Below, in pieces: positions 1-7,785 of a stretch of 25,367 nt of DNA. The DNA lies in NCBI GenBank assembly GCA_947311815.1, contig CAMZMA010000186.1:1-25367 (forward strand), read 5' to 3'. A program made the translations under genes and the position numbers. The DNA comes from an uncultured Flavobacteriaceae bacterium (GTDB lineage Bacteria > Bacteroidota > Bacteroidia > Flavobacteriales > Flavobacteriaceae). The notes under the pieces were generated by a model that did no database searches, was not told the origin of the DNA, and saw nothing but the letters and a program-made list of their open reading frames with translations. Positions within the stretch are counted from its first letter, which is position 1, and every line of letters begins with the position of its first letter.

Positions 1-203
1 AAGAAAAAATAAAAAATATTTTTAATCAATTAGAAGAAACGTATCCGAACGATTGGTTGTTGCGTTTAGAGTTGTACGAATTGGCGATTCATTTTAATTT
101 CTCTGTTAAAAGCAGTATCCTAAAATCATTAGACAAATTGAAATGTAACAAATGCTACAAAACACTTATTGAAAATGGATTAGTTTTGCCCCAGAAATAT
201 TAA
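1..203 (+). CDS. C-terminal end of an unidentified protein (partial)
   Basis: Frame 3 is open from the window edge to a TAA at 201-203, giving about 66 residues. The translation looks like real coding sequence: a mix of hydrophobic and charged residues with the stretch ETYPNDWLLRLELYELA, followed by a helical region and the ending IENGLVLPQKY. The pattern (NDWLL.LELYELA near the end, then a short terminal ...NGL) reminds me of the C-terminal extension of flavobacterial aromatic amino acid hydroxylases. That is from memory and is not proven by any catalytic motif in the window. The stop lies 18 bp before the rhodanese start, on the same strand and with no terminator between, so the two are probably co-transcribed. 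Start and most of the gene lie outside the window. Confidence 0.55.
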   Translation, partial: EKIKNIFNQLEETYPNDWLLRLELYELAIHFNFSVKSSILKSLDKLKCNKCYKTLIENGLVLPQKY

Positions 204-221
204 TTAATAAAAAAATAAAAT

Positions 222-533
222 ATGAGTTTATTCGGATTATTTAACAGAGGAGGATCAGAAAATGATGTAAAAGAATATTTAGAAAAGGGCGCAGTTGTTT
301 TAGATGTAAGAACTTTAGAAGAATGGAATGAAGGGCACGTAAATGGAGCAAAACATATTGTTTTAACAATTATTCCTTTAAAAATTGAAGAAATTAAAGC
401 GTTTAACAAACCTGTAATTGTGGTGTGTAAAAGCGGTGGTAGAGCAGGACAAGCTGTACAGTTTTTAACTAAAAATGGTATCGATGCTATTAATGGAGGT
501 GCGTGGCAAAACGTAGCTCAATTTGTAAAATAA
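222..533 (+). CDS. Single-domain rhodanese-like sulfurtransferase
   Basis: 103-residue cytoplasmic protein with one rhodanese domain and no signal peptide. The fold markers appear in order: VVLDVRTLEEWNEGHVNGAKHI (residues 25-46), the active-site loop CKSGGR with the persulfide-forming cysteine at C69, the helix RAGQAVQFL, and the closing NGGAWQNV. The six-residue loop starting with Cys is typical of thiosulfate/persulfide sulfurtransferases of the PspE/GlpE size class. The physiological donor and acceptor cannot be told from sequence. The ATG at 222 follows an A-rich leader without a Shine-Dalgarno, as is usual in this phylum. It is probably co-transcribed with the truncated gene upstream. 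Transcription ends at the tandem hairpins at 556-621. Confidence 0.9.
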   Translation: MSLFGLFNRGGSENDVKEYLEKGAVVLDVRTLEEWNEGHVNGAKHIVLTIIPLKIEEIKAFNKPVIVVCKSGGRAGQAVQFLTKNGIDAINGGAWQNVAQFVK

Positions 534-555
534 TGATATAAATATAAGTACGATA

Positions 556-580
556 AAAAAGTTATCCCTATTAACTTTTT
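556..580. terminator. Rho-independent terminator hairpin 1 (bidirectional)
   Basis: Perfect 9-bp stem AAAAAGTTA / TAACTTTTT (556-564 with 572-580) around a 7-base loop. The A tract on one side and T tract on the other let it work for the rhodanese on + and for the thioredoxin lipoprotein on -. The stem is A+T rich, so it is weaker than the next hairpin. Confidence 0.6.
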
Positions 581-591
581 GTTATGCAAAA

Positions 592-621
592 AAAAAGGCT
601 CAATGTATTTTGAGCCTTTTT
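592..621. terminator. Rho-independent terminator hairpin 2 (bidirectional)
   Basis: Stem GGCTCAA (597-603) / TTGAGCC (610-616) with a 6-base loop, flanked by an A tract (592-596) and a T tract (617-621) that extend the stem to 12 bp. It lies between two converging genes and has the classic layout of a shared intrinsic terminator. Confidence 0.85.
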
Positions 622-642
622 CTATTTGTATATATTACATTT

Positions 643-666
643 AAACCTGAGTATTCTATGATTAAA
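643..666. repeat. Short dispersed repeat, copy 1
   Basis: The 19-bp string TGAGTATTCTATGATTAAA (648-666) recurs exactly at 23166-23184. The match extends to 23 of 24 bases if the preceding AAACC/AAACT is included. This copy lies between the tandem terminators and the stop codon of the thioredoxin lipoprotein gene. Its function is unknown. Confidence 0.6.
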
Positions 667-668
667 AA

Positions 669-2042
669 TTAGATTCCGTTTTCTGTAAATAATTTTATTA
701 GTTTAGGAGATGAAGGTCTTGGAGCATCTGATTTTACTATTTTACCAACTGGATCAATTAAAATAAACCGAGGAATACCTTCTATACCGTAAGCTGTTAC
801 AAAATCAGATTCCCAATCATTATCTGCAAATAATTGAATACCTCCTAACTTTTTGTTTTTTACCATTTTCCTCCACTTTTCATAGTCTTTTTTCTTGTCG
901 ATAGAAATACTAACAAATTGTATATTTTTACCATGGTATTTTTCTTCTACTTTTTTTAAATGCGGAATTTCTATTTTACAAGGTCCGCACCAAGTTGCCC
1001 AAACATCTATATACACAAATTTGCCTTTTAAATCGTTTAAAGATATTGTTCCTCCGCTAAAATTATCATAATTTATAAATTCTGGTGAACGTTTTCCTTT
1101 TACTAATTTTTTTATTTTTTCGAATTGCTTAGTGAAGATTTTCTTAAAATCTTCATCTGTAGAGAGTGAAATAATATCTTTAAATAAATTTTCAGCGTCC
1201 TCATTTTCTGGTGAAACTCCACCAGATAAATAATCTAACAATCCGTTTTTAATATGCTCACCATCAATATTTTTTATTTTATTGATAGCTATTATATTAA
1301 ATGCCTTTTCAAAAGAAAAAACACTATCTTTTTTAGCTTCTTTTCTAACAACACCATAAAAATATTCTTCTACAATTTGTTGATATGTTTGATGGTTTTT
1401 AAAATCTTCATCATTATCATAAGAAAAATCTTTAGGTAATTTTGGGAAAAAATCTGAAACCTTAAACTTTCTATCTTTTATTAAATAGCTATGATAACCT
1501 TCATACATGTTTATCATGTAAATTTTATCGTAATTAAGGTCTTTTTCTTCAAAAGCAATAAAATCTTTATTTTTTACATTTTTTAGAGATTGTTTTATTT
1601 CATTATTCATTTTTTTTACAGATTTCAGAAACTCTTTTTCGTCTAATGCAAATATTTTTTGATACGGATATTCTTCTTTAATTAAAAATTTTTTAGCTAA
1701 ATAATTATTAATATCACTTCCATTGCCTGTATATTTAATAGATTCGTCAAATTCTTTGGTGTTTAATGTAAGGTTGATATTAAATCCATTTTTCAAGTAA
1801 ATAGCAGAAGATTCGGTACCGTCTGTAAAATTATAATATCCTTTTTCTACGTTTTTAATGGTGTCAGAAAACACACCGTTTTCATCAACAGTAAACGTTT
1901 TAATTTTTTTTCCGAGGTTGAATATTGTTATTTTGTCACCATTTTTATTGGTAATTTTTCCAGAAAAAGTCACAAAAGCGGGTTCTTTTTTACACGTAAT
2001 AAATGTAAGGGTAATAGCAAGTACAAATATTATTTTTTTCAT
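669..2042 (-). CDS. TlpA-like thioredoxin-fold lipoprotein with DUF4369-like N-terminus
   Basis: 457-residue predicted lipoprotein that probably acts as a periplasmic thiol-disulfide oxidoreductase. The ATG at 2042 is preferred over an upstream one at 2066: it gives a clean signal peptide, MKKIIFVLAITLTFITC, with lipobox cysteine C17, and it lies 22 bp from a good -7 box. Residues about 20-120 are beta-rich and resemble the DUF4369 domain often found on such proteins; residues about 120-310 are a charged helical region. The C-terminal about 140 residues form an AhpC/TSA-Redoxin domain with YIDVWATWCGPC, whose redox pair is C352 and C355, followed by a cis-proline-type segment GIEGIPRFILID. 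The client is unknown. The gene stands alone between its promoter and the shared terminators. Confidence 0.85.
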   Translation of the reverse strand: MKKIIFVLAITLTFITCKKEPAFVTFSGKITNKNGDKITIFNLGKKIKTFTVDENGVFSDTIKNVEKGYYNFTDGTESSAIYLKNGFNINLTLNTKEFDESIKYTGNGSDINNYLAKKFLIKEEYPYQKIFALDEKEFLKSVKKMNNEIKQSLKNVKNKDFIAFEEKDLNYDKIYMINMYEGYHSYLIKDRKFKVSDFFPKLPKDFSYDNDEDFKNHQTYQQIVEEYFYGVVRKEAKKDSVFSFEKAFNIIAINKIKNIDGEHIKNGLLDYLSGGVSPENEDAENLFKDIISLSTDEDFKKIFTKQFEKIKKLVKGKRSPEFINYDNFSGGTISLNDLKGKFVYIDVWATWCGPCKIEIPHLKKVEEKYHGKNIQFVSISIDKKKDYEKWRKMVKNKKLGGIQLFADNDWESDFVTAYGIEGIPRFILIDPVGKIVKSDAPRPSSPKLIKLFTENGI

Positions 2043-2063
2043 AATTAGTTGATTAAAACTTAT

Positions 2064-2071
2064 CAAATATA
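2064..2071 (-). promoter_or_regulatory. Candidate -7 promoter box for the thioredoxin lipoprotein
   Basis: Minus-strand TATATTTG matches the Bacteroidota -7 consensus TAnnTTTG exactly and ends 22 bp before the chosen ATG. A TTG at 2087-2089 could be the -33 element, but the spacing of 15 is shorter than the usual 19-21. Confidence 0.4.
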
Positions 2072-2112
2072 AATAATTTAAACATACAACTTCTTTCTAC
2101 CACAATTTATGT

Positions 2113-3528
2113 TTACTTACTCAGCACAAATCGCATCGCTTTGGCTTTCAGCAAACACTCTTCATACTCTTTTTCTGGGATAGATTTTGCAGTAATTGCA
2201 CCACCAACCGAGTACGAAACATACTTTTTTTCTTCGTTATATAAAATACTTCGGATGATGACATTGAAATCAAAATTACCCTCAGGCGTAAAATAACCAA
2301 CCGTACCCGAATACAAACCTCGTTTGGTTTCTTCTAAATTTTCGATGATTTTCATTGCCGATATTTTTGGAGCTCCCGTCATGCTTCCCATCGGAAAAGT
2401 AGTTCTTAAAATATCTACAGGATGTGTGTCTTCATCAACCGTAGCAACTACCGTAGAAATAAGTTGATGCACTTGCTTAAACGAATACACTTTACATAAT
2501 TCTTCTACTTGTACACTTCCTTTGGTGGCAGTTTTCGATAAATCGTTCCGTACCAAATCTACAATCATTACATTTTCGGCACGTTCTTTTGGGTCTTTTG
2601 CCAAATCAGAAGCAATTTTAGCGTCATCAATCGCACTTTGTAATCGTTTTGCAGTTCCTTTAATGGGTTGCGAAATGATTTTAGCTTCCTCTTTTTTGAT
2701 GTATCTTTCTGGTGATGCAGATAACACATATTGATGCTCTATTTTTAAAAAAGTAGCGAACGGAGGTTCAGAAATTTCGTTTAAATGTTGATACACTTCT
2801 AACGGATTGATAACGGTATTTTCTGCATAAAATTCTTGACAAAAATTAGCTTCGTAAATATCACCTCGATGGATGTGTGCTAATACTTTTTGTACCTTTT
2901 TATGATAGGCATCTTTGTGAATGCGTAGCTTTATTTTAATGGGGTTTGGGGTTTTTGAACAGTTTTGGAGTGTTTTTGAGTTTTCGTGACTTCGACTCCG
3001 CTCAGTCACCATTCGACTTCGCTCAGTCACCATCTTACCCTGTCTGCCGACAGGCAAGATTCGCTCAGTCACCGTTTGATCTTGCTCTTTTATCAATTTA
3101 CTAATTTCATCAAAATCGGTTGCGATTTCATCATCAATCATTTTTAAATACAAGAATTCTACTTCGTTTCCTCGGATAAAAAATAACTTTTGCGGTTGAA
3201 AAAAGTACAAATCGGCAAAATCTAATCCATCAAAATTAGTAGAAGTTAGGTTTTCTACATCATTTTTAACATCGTAACTAATATACCCAAAAAGGTAATC
3301 TTTGGTGTACGATTGGTATTCTTTTAGCTTGTCAAAAGCATGGGTATAATCGGTTTTTATGGCGGTAAATTCATCGATTGCCAAAACCGCATCAAAAGAA
3401 GTGTATTTTTGTGTGTATTTATTAGAATCTAACCAAACTACGGTATCTGATTTTTGAGCCCAAACTAATAGATTTTGCTTAAAACGGGCAATATCATCAA
3501 CCTTAAAAATGTATTTTGTTCTTTGCAT
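2113..3528 (-). CDS. pabB: Aminodeoxychorismate synthase component I (PabB), chorismate-binding enzyme
   Basis: 471-residue cytoplasmic enzyme that would aminate chorismate to 4-amino-4-deoxychorismate for folate synthesis. Residues 1-150 are the N-terminal beta-sandwich half; residues about 195-471 are the chorismate-binding catalytic domain. PIKGT (K290) is the PabB form of the motif, with the lysine used as active-site nucleophile, where anthranilate synthase TrpE usually has PIAGT. Other family motifs are DLVRNDLSK (324-332), FPMGSMTGAPK (378-388) and GTVGYF (408-413). No glutaminase (PabA) gene is in the window. The linker between the halves (about 152-183) is enlarged by an in-frame repeat insertion encoding two tandem MVTERSR units. 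All catalytic motifs are intact, so the enzyme is probably active. The start is ATG, 23 bp downstream of the CRTAC1-like gene. Confidence 0.88.
   Translation of the reverse strand: MQRTKYIFKVDDIARFKQNLLVWAQKSDTVVWLDSNKYTQKYTSFDAVLAIDEFTAIKTDYTHAFDKLKEYQSYTKDYLFGYISYDVKNDVENLTSTNFDGLDFADLYFFQPQKLFFIRGNEVEFLYLKMIDDEIATDFDEISKLIKEQDQTVTERILPVGRQGKMVTERSRMVTERSRSHENSKTLQNCSKTPNPIKIKLRIHKDAYHKKVQKVLAHIHRGDIYEANFCQEFYAENTVINPLEVYQHLNEISEPPFATFLKIEHQYVLSASPERYIKKEEAKIISQPIKGTAKRLQSAIDDAKIASDLAKDPKERAENVMIVDLVRNDLSKTATKGSVQVEELCKVYSFKQVHQLISTVVATVDEDTHPVDILRTTFPMGSMTGAPKISAMKIIENLEETKRGLYSGTVGYFTPEGNFDFNVIIRSILYNEEKKYVSYSVGGAITAKSIPEKEYEECLLKAKAMRFVLSK
2991..3074. repeat. G+C-rich tandem/palindromic dispersed-repeat cluster inside pabB
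   Basis: Two tandem 21-bp units (2991-3011 and 3012-3032) share TTCGACTNCGCTCAGTCACC and differ at one base. A third, partial unit TTCGCTCAGTCACC is at 3060-3073. Between them is a perfect hairpin, CCTGTC-TGCC-GACAGG (3039-3054). The cluster is clearly richer in G+C than its surroundings. From memory, similar TGACTGAGCGAAGTCGAA and CCTGTCNGCNGACAGG elements are scattered in many flavobacterial genomes. Here they are translated in frame in the PabB interdomain linker. Confidence 0.85.
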
Positions 3529-3535
3529 AGAGTTG

Positions 3536-3543
3536 CAAAAATA
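3536..3543 (-). promoter_or_regulatory. Candidate -7 promoter box for pabB
   Basis: Minus-strand TATTTTTG is an exact TAnnTTTG match followed by CAACTCTATG, so transcription would begin at or within a few bases of the pabB ATG (a leaderless or near-leaderless message). No convincing -33 TTG is visible at the usual distance. The gene may also be read through from the gene upstream. Confidence 0.35.
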
Positions 3544-3551
3544 CTTCTTTT

Positions 3552-6500
3552 TTACTGTTTTTTAAGAATTGTTAAGACATCGTTTTTATTTAAAATAAGC
3601 AGATATATTTCACCTTTTATAGTAATTTTTTGTACTGCCTTCGCTTCTTTTTGTGTTAAAAAAGAAAAGTCTTTAGATGAAGTGATTTTTGCACTATTAT
3701 TTTCTAAAAAATAGTTTTGAGAAGCATCATAACGTATGGTTTCTACCTCGGCATCATATACATTTCCTATCCCAAAAATTTTAGTGTTCTTTTCTAAAGA
3801 AACCGCATTTAAGGTAGGAGAAAACTGAGCTTTTTTAGGTAAGTTTACCAAACTAAATCCTCCTTTTTTATTATTTTGTAAAATGATTGAACTAAAATTA
3901 TATGCCATATAATGTGTCGCATTTTTTAAACGCTCTTCTCCGTAAATATCGCTCATAGAAGCATTGGCAAACTGAGCGTATTTGGTTATTTTTTTTCGTA
4001 AAAAAGGCGTTTGTTGAGTAGAACATTCTTTACCTCTTACAGGTACTAATTTTTGATGGTATTTCTTACTTAAAGCAATATCAAAAGAATTGTTATCATC
4101 AAAATAATCGGCATAAATATGCAATGGTTTTTCTTTGGTAGGATGAAATTTATTGTTTTCGCCCCAGTTACCAATAAGGTAATCTTTAAATCCGTCTTGA
4201 TTTATATCAAACTCGGTAATACTTTGTTGCCATCCGTTTGATTTTTCTAAAGAAGCAATGTTTTTTCGATTAAAAACCCCTTTGTTGTTTTCAAAAACAA
4301 CAATAGGCATCCACTCGCCAACTACTATTAAATCTGTATCGCCATCGTTATCAATATCGGTAAACAAGGCATCGTTCACCATTTTTAAAACGTTGTAATC
4401 GGGCATTTTTTTAGCGGTTACATTTACAAATGTGCCTCCTGTATTTTCTAATAAATAAGACGGATTAGAAAGCGGATATTTTCTAGAAATCACTCTACTT
4501 CCTACAAATAAATCGAGATCGTCATCATTATCAAAATCAGCAGCAGTAATTCCTTTGGTGTACGATAACATTTTGGGCAATTTGTTCGATTTTTTAAAAA
4601 TTCCTTTTCCGTTATTTAAGTATAATCTGTCTTGTAATAACGGATTATTTTCTTCTAATTCATACCCTCCAGAACTTACATACAAATCAAAATCGCCATC
4701 ATTATCGGCATCAAAAAAGAGGGCATCAGTATCTTCAAAATTTTGTTCTTTTACAAATAAATTTTTATTGGTTTTAATAAATTGTCCATTCGGTTTTTGA
4801 ATATATAATACTGCCGATGCTCCTTTTGCATTTCCTACAAAAAAATCATCTAACCCATCGTTATTTACATCGGCTACAGCCAAAGCACTGGTGATTTCTG
4901 ATTGTTTTTGAGGTAAAAGAATTTGAAAATCTAAATCGTTAAATGTATTTTCTTGATGTTTGTAATCAATTCCTAAATCTGTTGGATTTACGTTTACAAA
5001 AGCCTCTTTTTTTCTCTTTGTTACAGAGCTACTATTTGTAGCATCAGCAAAAGAAAGTAGGTGGTTTTTATTTATTTTTAAATTGCTAACTGTCTGTTGT
5101 TTATTCAGATTCCATCTAATTACAACACTATCTATTTTTGTAGCATCTCCTAATCCGAAATGAATTTTATGACATACTGACGACTGGTATCCTCTACTTA
5201 CCAATGCTGTTTTTTGTTGTTGCTTTTTACCTGTATAAAGGGTGATTTTTGCTCCTACCCCATTCGTATTTTTAGCACTTCCTTTTAAGGTAAAAGATAC
5301 GTAATTTTTTGTAGCATGATTTTCATAAATAGAGGCGATTTCATCTTGGTTATTAACAATCAAATCTAAATCGCCATCATTATCTAAATCGGCATAGGCG
5401 GCACCATTTGAGTTTATTTTTTGAGTAATTCCCCAAGCATCAGAAACGTTGGTAAAGGTTAAATCTGCATTGTTTTTATAAAGGTAATTTTGTAATTTTT
5501 CTGAAGGCATCATTTTAATAGCCTGCTCTAACGACACTTTTTTACGTGCCATAATATTTTGTCGCATTTGGTCTCTAAAATCTTGACTTGATAAATCATG
5601 ATGAATTCCGTTGGTAATAAAAATATCTTTCCATCCGTCGTTATCAAAATCGGCAATTAAAGGCGCCCAAGACCAATCGGTTTTTGCTATTCCTGCTAAC
5701 AGAGCGATTTCGCTAAAGGTTTTATTTCCTCTATTTAATTGCAACATATTAGCCATGTATTGATGATGATACCCTGCATCTACCATCATATTAAAGCTAT
5801 TGGTATTCATGGCTGCCATATTTTTTTTACCTCTAACATGATCTTCTGCCATCATATCTAACACGATTAAATCGGGTTGTAAATCGTTGTTTACATCTTC
5901 AAAATCAGACCCCATACTGTTGTTAGAAATGTGTTTAAAGGCTGTTAGAGCTTTGTTTGTAAAGGTGCCGTTTTTATTATTGATGTATAGATAATCTGGA
6001 TGAAAAAAATCATTGGCTACAAAAACATCCATCCATCCATCGTTATTAAAATCGCCGATAGATGCAGACAACCCCCATGCTTTGTTGGCCACTCCTGCGG
6101 TGTGGGTAATGTTGGTGAATTTACCATTATCGTTTCGATACAACTGGTCAGATGCGTAATCATCAATTTTTTTATCACGCGCTAAATCTAGGGTAACATT
6201 GTTTCTAAAATCGGGTCGATGATTTACCAGATATAGGTCTAAATCGCCATCATTATCCATGTCAAAAAAGTAGGATTGAATGGAGAATCCGTAAAAATCG
6301 ATACCATATTTTTTTGCACTTTCTTTAAATGTGTTGTTTTTTTGATTGATAAATAGCTTGTTTCTTCTTTCAGGATTACTTTGTAAAGACCCCGATTTAC
6401 ACACATAAATATCTAGCCAACCATCATTATTAACATCTACCATGGTTACCCCTGTAGTCCATCCTTTTGTATCGGTTACTTTGGCTTTTTCTGTAATATC

Positions 6501-6821
6501 TTTAAAAGAAAAATTCCATTTATTTAGGTACAACTTGTTACTCCCTTGATTAGAGGTGAAATAAACATCTTCAAACCCATCATTATCAATATCGCCAACG
6601 GCAACACCGCCTCCATTGTATATATACGGATAATTTAAAAAGTTAAAATACAAATTTTCTTTGGCAGTATTTTTAAAATTGATATGTGTTTGATTTTTGT
6701 CTAATAACGAAAAAAGTTTATGTTTTTTTGTAACAGTCTCTTTCTTTTCTGATGATGTATTGCAACCAATCATCAAAAAAATAAAGAAAAAAACGAAGTA
6801 AAGTTGTTGTTGATTTTTCAA
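3552..6821 (-). CDS. CRTAC1-like FG-GAP/VCBS repeat lipoprotein with ASPIC/UnbV domain
   Basis: 1089-residue predicted surface or periplasmic lipoprotein. The signal MKNQQQLYFVFFFIFLMIGC ends in lipobox cysteine C20. Two series of FG-GAP/VCBS blades flank the centre; each carries the calcium-loop pattern D.[DN].DG.[DE]D (for example DIDNDGFEDVYF, DVNNDGWLDIYV, DLDNDGDLDLIV, DADNDGDFDLYV), suggesting beta-propellers that bind calcium. An ASPIC/UnbV segment lies around residues 500-590 (from NYVSFTLKG to LLSF, including GVGAKI and HFGLGD). Proteins of this family often sit beside SusCD loci in Flavobacteria and are thought to bind glycans or surface ligands, but no enzymatic role is proven. The start is a TTG at 6819-6821; the next in-frame ATG would destroy the signal peptide. 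It is separated from the amino-sugar operon by a terminator and has its own -7 box. Confidence 0.85.
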   Translation of the reverse strand: MKNQQQLYFVFFFIFLMIGCNTSSEKKETVTKKHKLFSLLDKNQTHINFKNTAKENLYFNFLNYPYIYNGGGVAVGDIDNDGFEDVYFTSNQGSNKLYLNKWNFSFKDITEKAKVTDTKGWTTGVTMVDVNNDGWLDIYVCKSGSLQSNPERRNKLFINQKNNTFKESAKKYGIDFYGFSIQSYFFDMDNDGDLDLYLVNHRPDFRNNVTLDLARDKKIDDYASDQLYRNDNGKFTNITHTAGVANKAWGLSASIGDFNNDGWMDVFVANDFFHPDYLYINNKNGTFTNKALTAFKHISNNSMGSDFEDVNNDLQPDLIVLDMMAEDHVRGKKNMAAMNTNSFNMMVDAGYHHQYMANMLQLNRGNKTFSEIALLAGIAKTDWSWAPLIADFDNDGWKDIFITNGIHHDLSSQDFRDQMRQNIMARKKVSLEQAIKMMPSEKLQNYLYKNNADLTFTNVSDAWGITQKINSNGAAYADLDNDGDLDLIVNNQDEIASIYENHATKNYVSFTLKGSAKNTNGVGAKITLYTGKKQQQKTALVSRGYQSSVCHKIHFGLGDATKIDSVVIRWNLNKQQTVSNLKINKNHLLSFADATNSSSVTKRKKEAFVNVNPTDLGIDYKHQENTFNDLDFQILLPQKQSEITSALAVADVNNDGLDDFFVGNAKGASAVLYIQKPNGQFIKTNKNLFVKEQNFEDTDALFFDADNDGDFDLYVSSGGYELEENNPLLQDRLYLNNGKGIFKKSNKLPKMLSYTKGITAADFDNDDDLDLFVGSRVISRKYPLSNPSYLLENTGGTFVNVTAKKMPDYNVLKMVNDALFTDIDNDGDTDLIVVGEWMPIVVFENNKGVFNRKNIASLEKSNGWQQSITEFDINQDGFKDYLIGNWGENNKFHPTKEKPLHIYADYFDDNNSFDIALSKKYHQKLVPVRGKECSTQQTPFLRKKITKYAQFANASMSDIYGEERLKNATHYMAYNFSSIILQNNKKGGFSLVNLPKKAQFSPTLNAVSLEKNTKIFGIGNVYDAEVETIRYDASQNYFLENNSAKITSSKDFSFLTQKEAKAVQKITIKGEIYLLILNKNDVLTILKKQ

Positions 6822-6829
6822 AATAGCTA

Positions 6830-6837
6830 CAAATTTA
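6830..6837 (-). promoter_or_regulatory. Candidate -7 promoter box for the FG-GAP lipoprotein
   Basis: Minus-strand TAAATTTG matches TAnnTTTG exactly and ends only 8 bp before the TTG start. This implies a very short leader. No clear -33 element was found. Confidence 0.35.
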
Positions 6838-6884
6838 AAAAGAGATTAAAAAACTACTAATTTAGTAAAAAAACATCTTTTAAA

Positions 6885-6906
6885 AAGAACTTTACAGAGG
6901 GTTCTT
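6885..6906 (-). terminator. Rho-independent terminator of the nagB-GH20-SMP30 operon
   Basis: On the minus strand, stem AAGAAC / GTTCTT (6901-6906 with 6885-6890) encloses a 10-base loop and is followed directly by a T run. It lies 20-40 bp after the stop of the SMP-30-like gene and before the next promoter, which marks the operon end. Confidence 0.6.
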
Positions 6907-6925
6907 CTTAAAAAAATATCTGTAT

Positions 6926-7777
6926 TTAATTATAAAAAGTTTCAAAACAACCTCTGTCTGCCAAGGTTACAAAACATTGTTTTTTATCATTGCTAAAGGT
7001 AATATTAGAAGGGTTTTTACCTATAAGCTTAATTTCTCTCAGTTGCTTTCCTTTTGGAGACAATACAACAACAGTTCCTTTACCAAACCTACAAATATAC
7101 AAGTTGCCCTTTTCATCGCAACGCATACCGTCTAAGCCAAAATCATTAAATTTTGCGAACAGTTTTTTATTTGTTACAGTTCCGTTTTCTAAAATATCAT
7201 ACACCCAAACAGTACGTTGTATAGATTCGTTTACGTAGAGTTTTTTACCATCAGGATTAACTTCTATACCATTGGTAGTTCCCATATTTTTTTCTAACAA
7301 AACAAACTTATGGTTTTTTATCATCCATAAATTTCCTGTAGATGTTTTCCAATTTGGGTCACTTGCATATAACGTTCCGTTAGAAGTTATCGCAATATCG
7401 TTGGGTTGATTTAAAAGATTGTCATGAGCAAAAACAACCGTTTTTTTTGTGCCTTTTTTAATCAATAAAATGTTATGATTTACATAATCTGCAATGTACA
7501 TATTGTCTTCTTTATCGAAACGAATGCCATTGCCTACAGAACCCTTAGGAAGGGTTGCAAAAAGACTCGGATTTCCTTTTTTATCTACAACTCCTATCGT
7601 TCCTTCTTTTTTAAAATTTACAGCATATAAATTCCCTTTACTATCTACCGCAGGCCCTTCAATACCTTTGGTAAAAAGATGTTCTTGGGTAAAGTTAATG
7701 CTTTTACTATTGGTTTTTCTTTTACAAAAAGTAAACAAAAGAAAAATGATTAGTAAAAAGGATTTGAAACGCATCAT
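6926..7777 (-). CDS. SMP-30/gluconolactonase-like beta-propeller lipoprotein
   Basis: 283-residue lipoprotein with signal MMRFKSFLLIIFLLFTFC (C18). The rest is a six-bladed propeller of the SMP-30/gluconolactonase/LRE type, with blade repeats of the form G...D..GNLY. The expected divalent-metal residues are in place: E40 (GIEGPAVD), N126 (QPND), N169 (TNGIEVN) and D216 (LDGMRCD). A lactonase or related hydrolase acting on a sugar lactone in the periplasm is likely; the substrate is unknown. It lies 8 bp after the GH20 stop and is the last gene of a three-gene operon with nagB and the hexosaminidase, so its substrate may be an amino-sugar derivative. The ATG at 7775-7777 is followed directly by a second ATG, and either could be used. 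Confidence 0.82.
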   Translation of the reverse strand: MMRFKSFLLIIFLLFTFCKRKTNSKSINFTQEHLFTKGIEGPAVDSKGNLYAVNFKKEGTIGVVDKKGNPSLFATLPKGSVGNGIRFDKEDNMYIADYVNHNILLIKKGTKKTVVFAHDNLLNQPNDIAITSNGTLYASDPNWKTSTGNLWMIKNHKFVLLEKNMGTTNGIEVNPDGKKLYVNESIQRTVWVYDILENGTVTNKKLFAKFNDFGLDGMRCDEKGNLYICRFGKGTVVVLSPKGKQLREIKLIGKNPSNITFSNDKKQCFVTLADRGCFETFYN

Positions 7778-7785
7778 AATTACTT

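Noticed and set aside
2043..2066. Upstream ATG for the thioredoxin lipoprotein (MISFNQLI extension)
   Set aside because: It would put eight residues before a standard MKK signal peptide and would place the start inside the -7 box at 2064-2071.
2991..3074. Repeats in pabB as a small CRISPR array
   Set aside because: Units are directly tandem with no unique spacers, there are only about 2.6 copies, they are translated in frame, and no cas gene is nearby.
2991..3074. Repeat insertion as a pabB-inactivating mutation
   Set aside because: The frame is maintained, no stop is created, it falls in the interdomain linker, and all chorismate-site motifs follow intact.
3475..3714. Plus-strand ORF spanning the pabB start and the FG-GAP gene end
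   Set aside because: It lies antisense to two well-supported genes across a 23-bp spacer and has low-complexity, hydrophobic composition with no domain.
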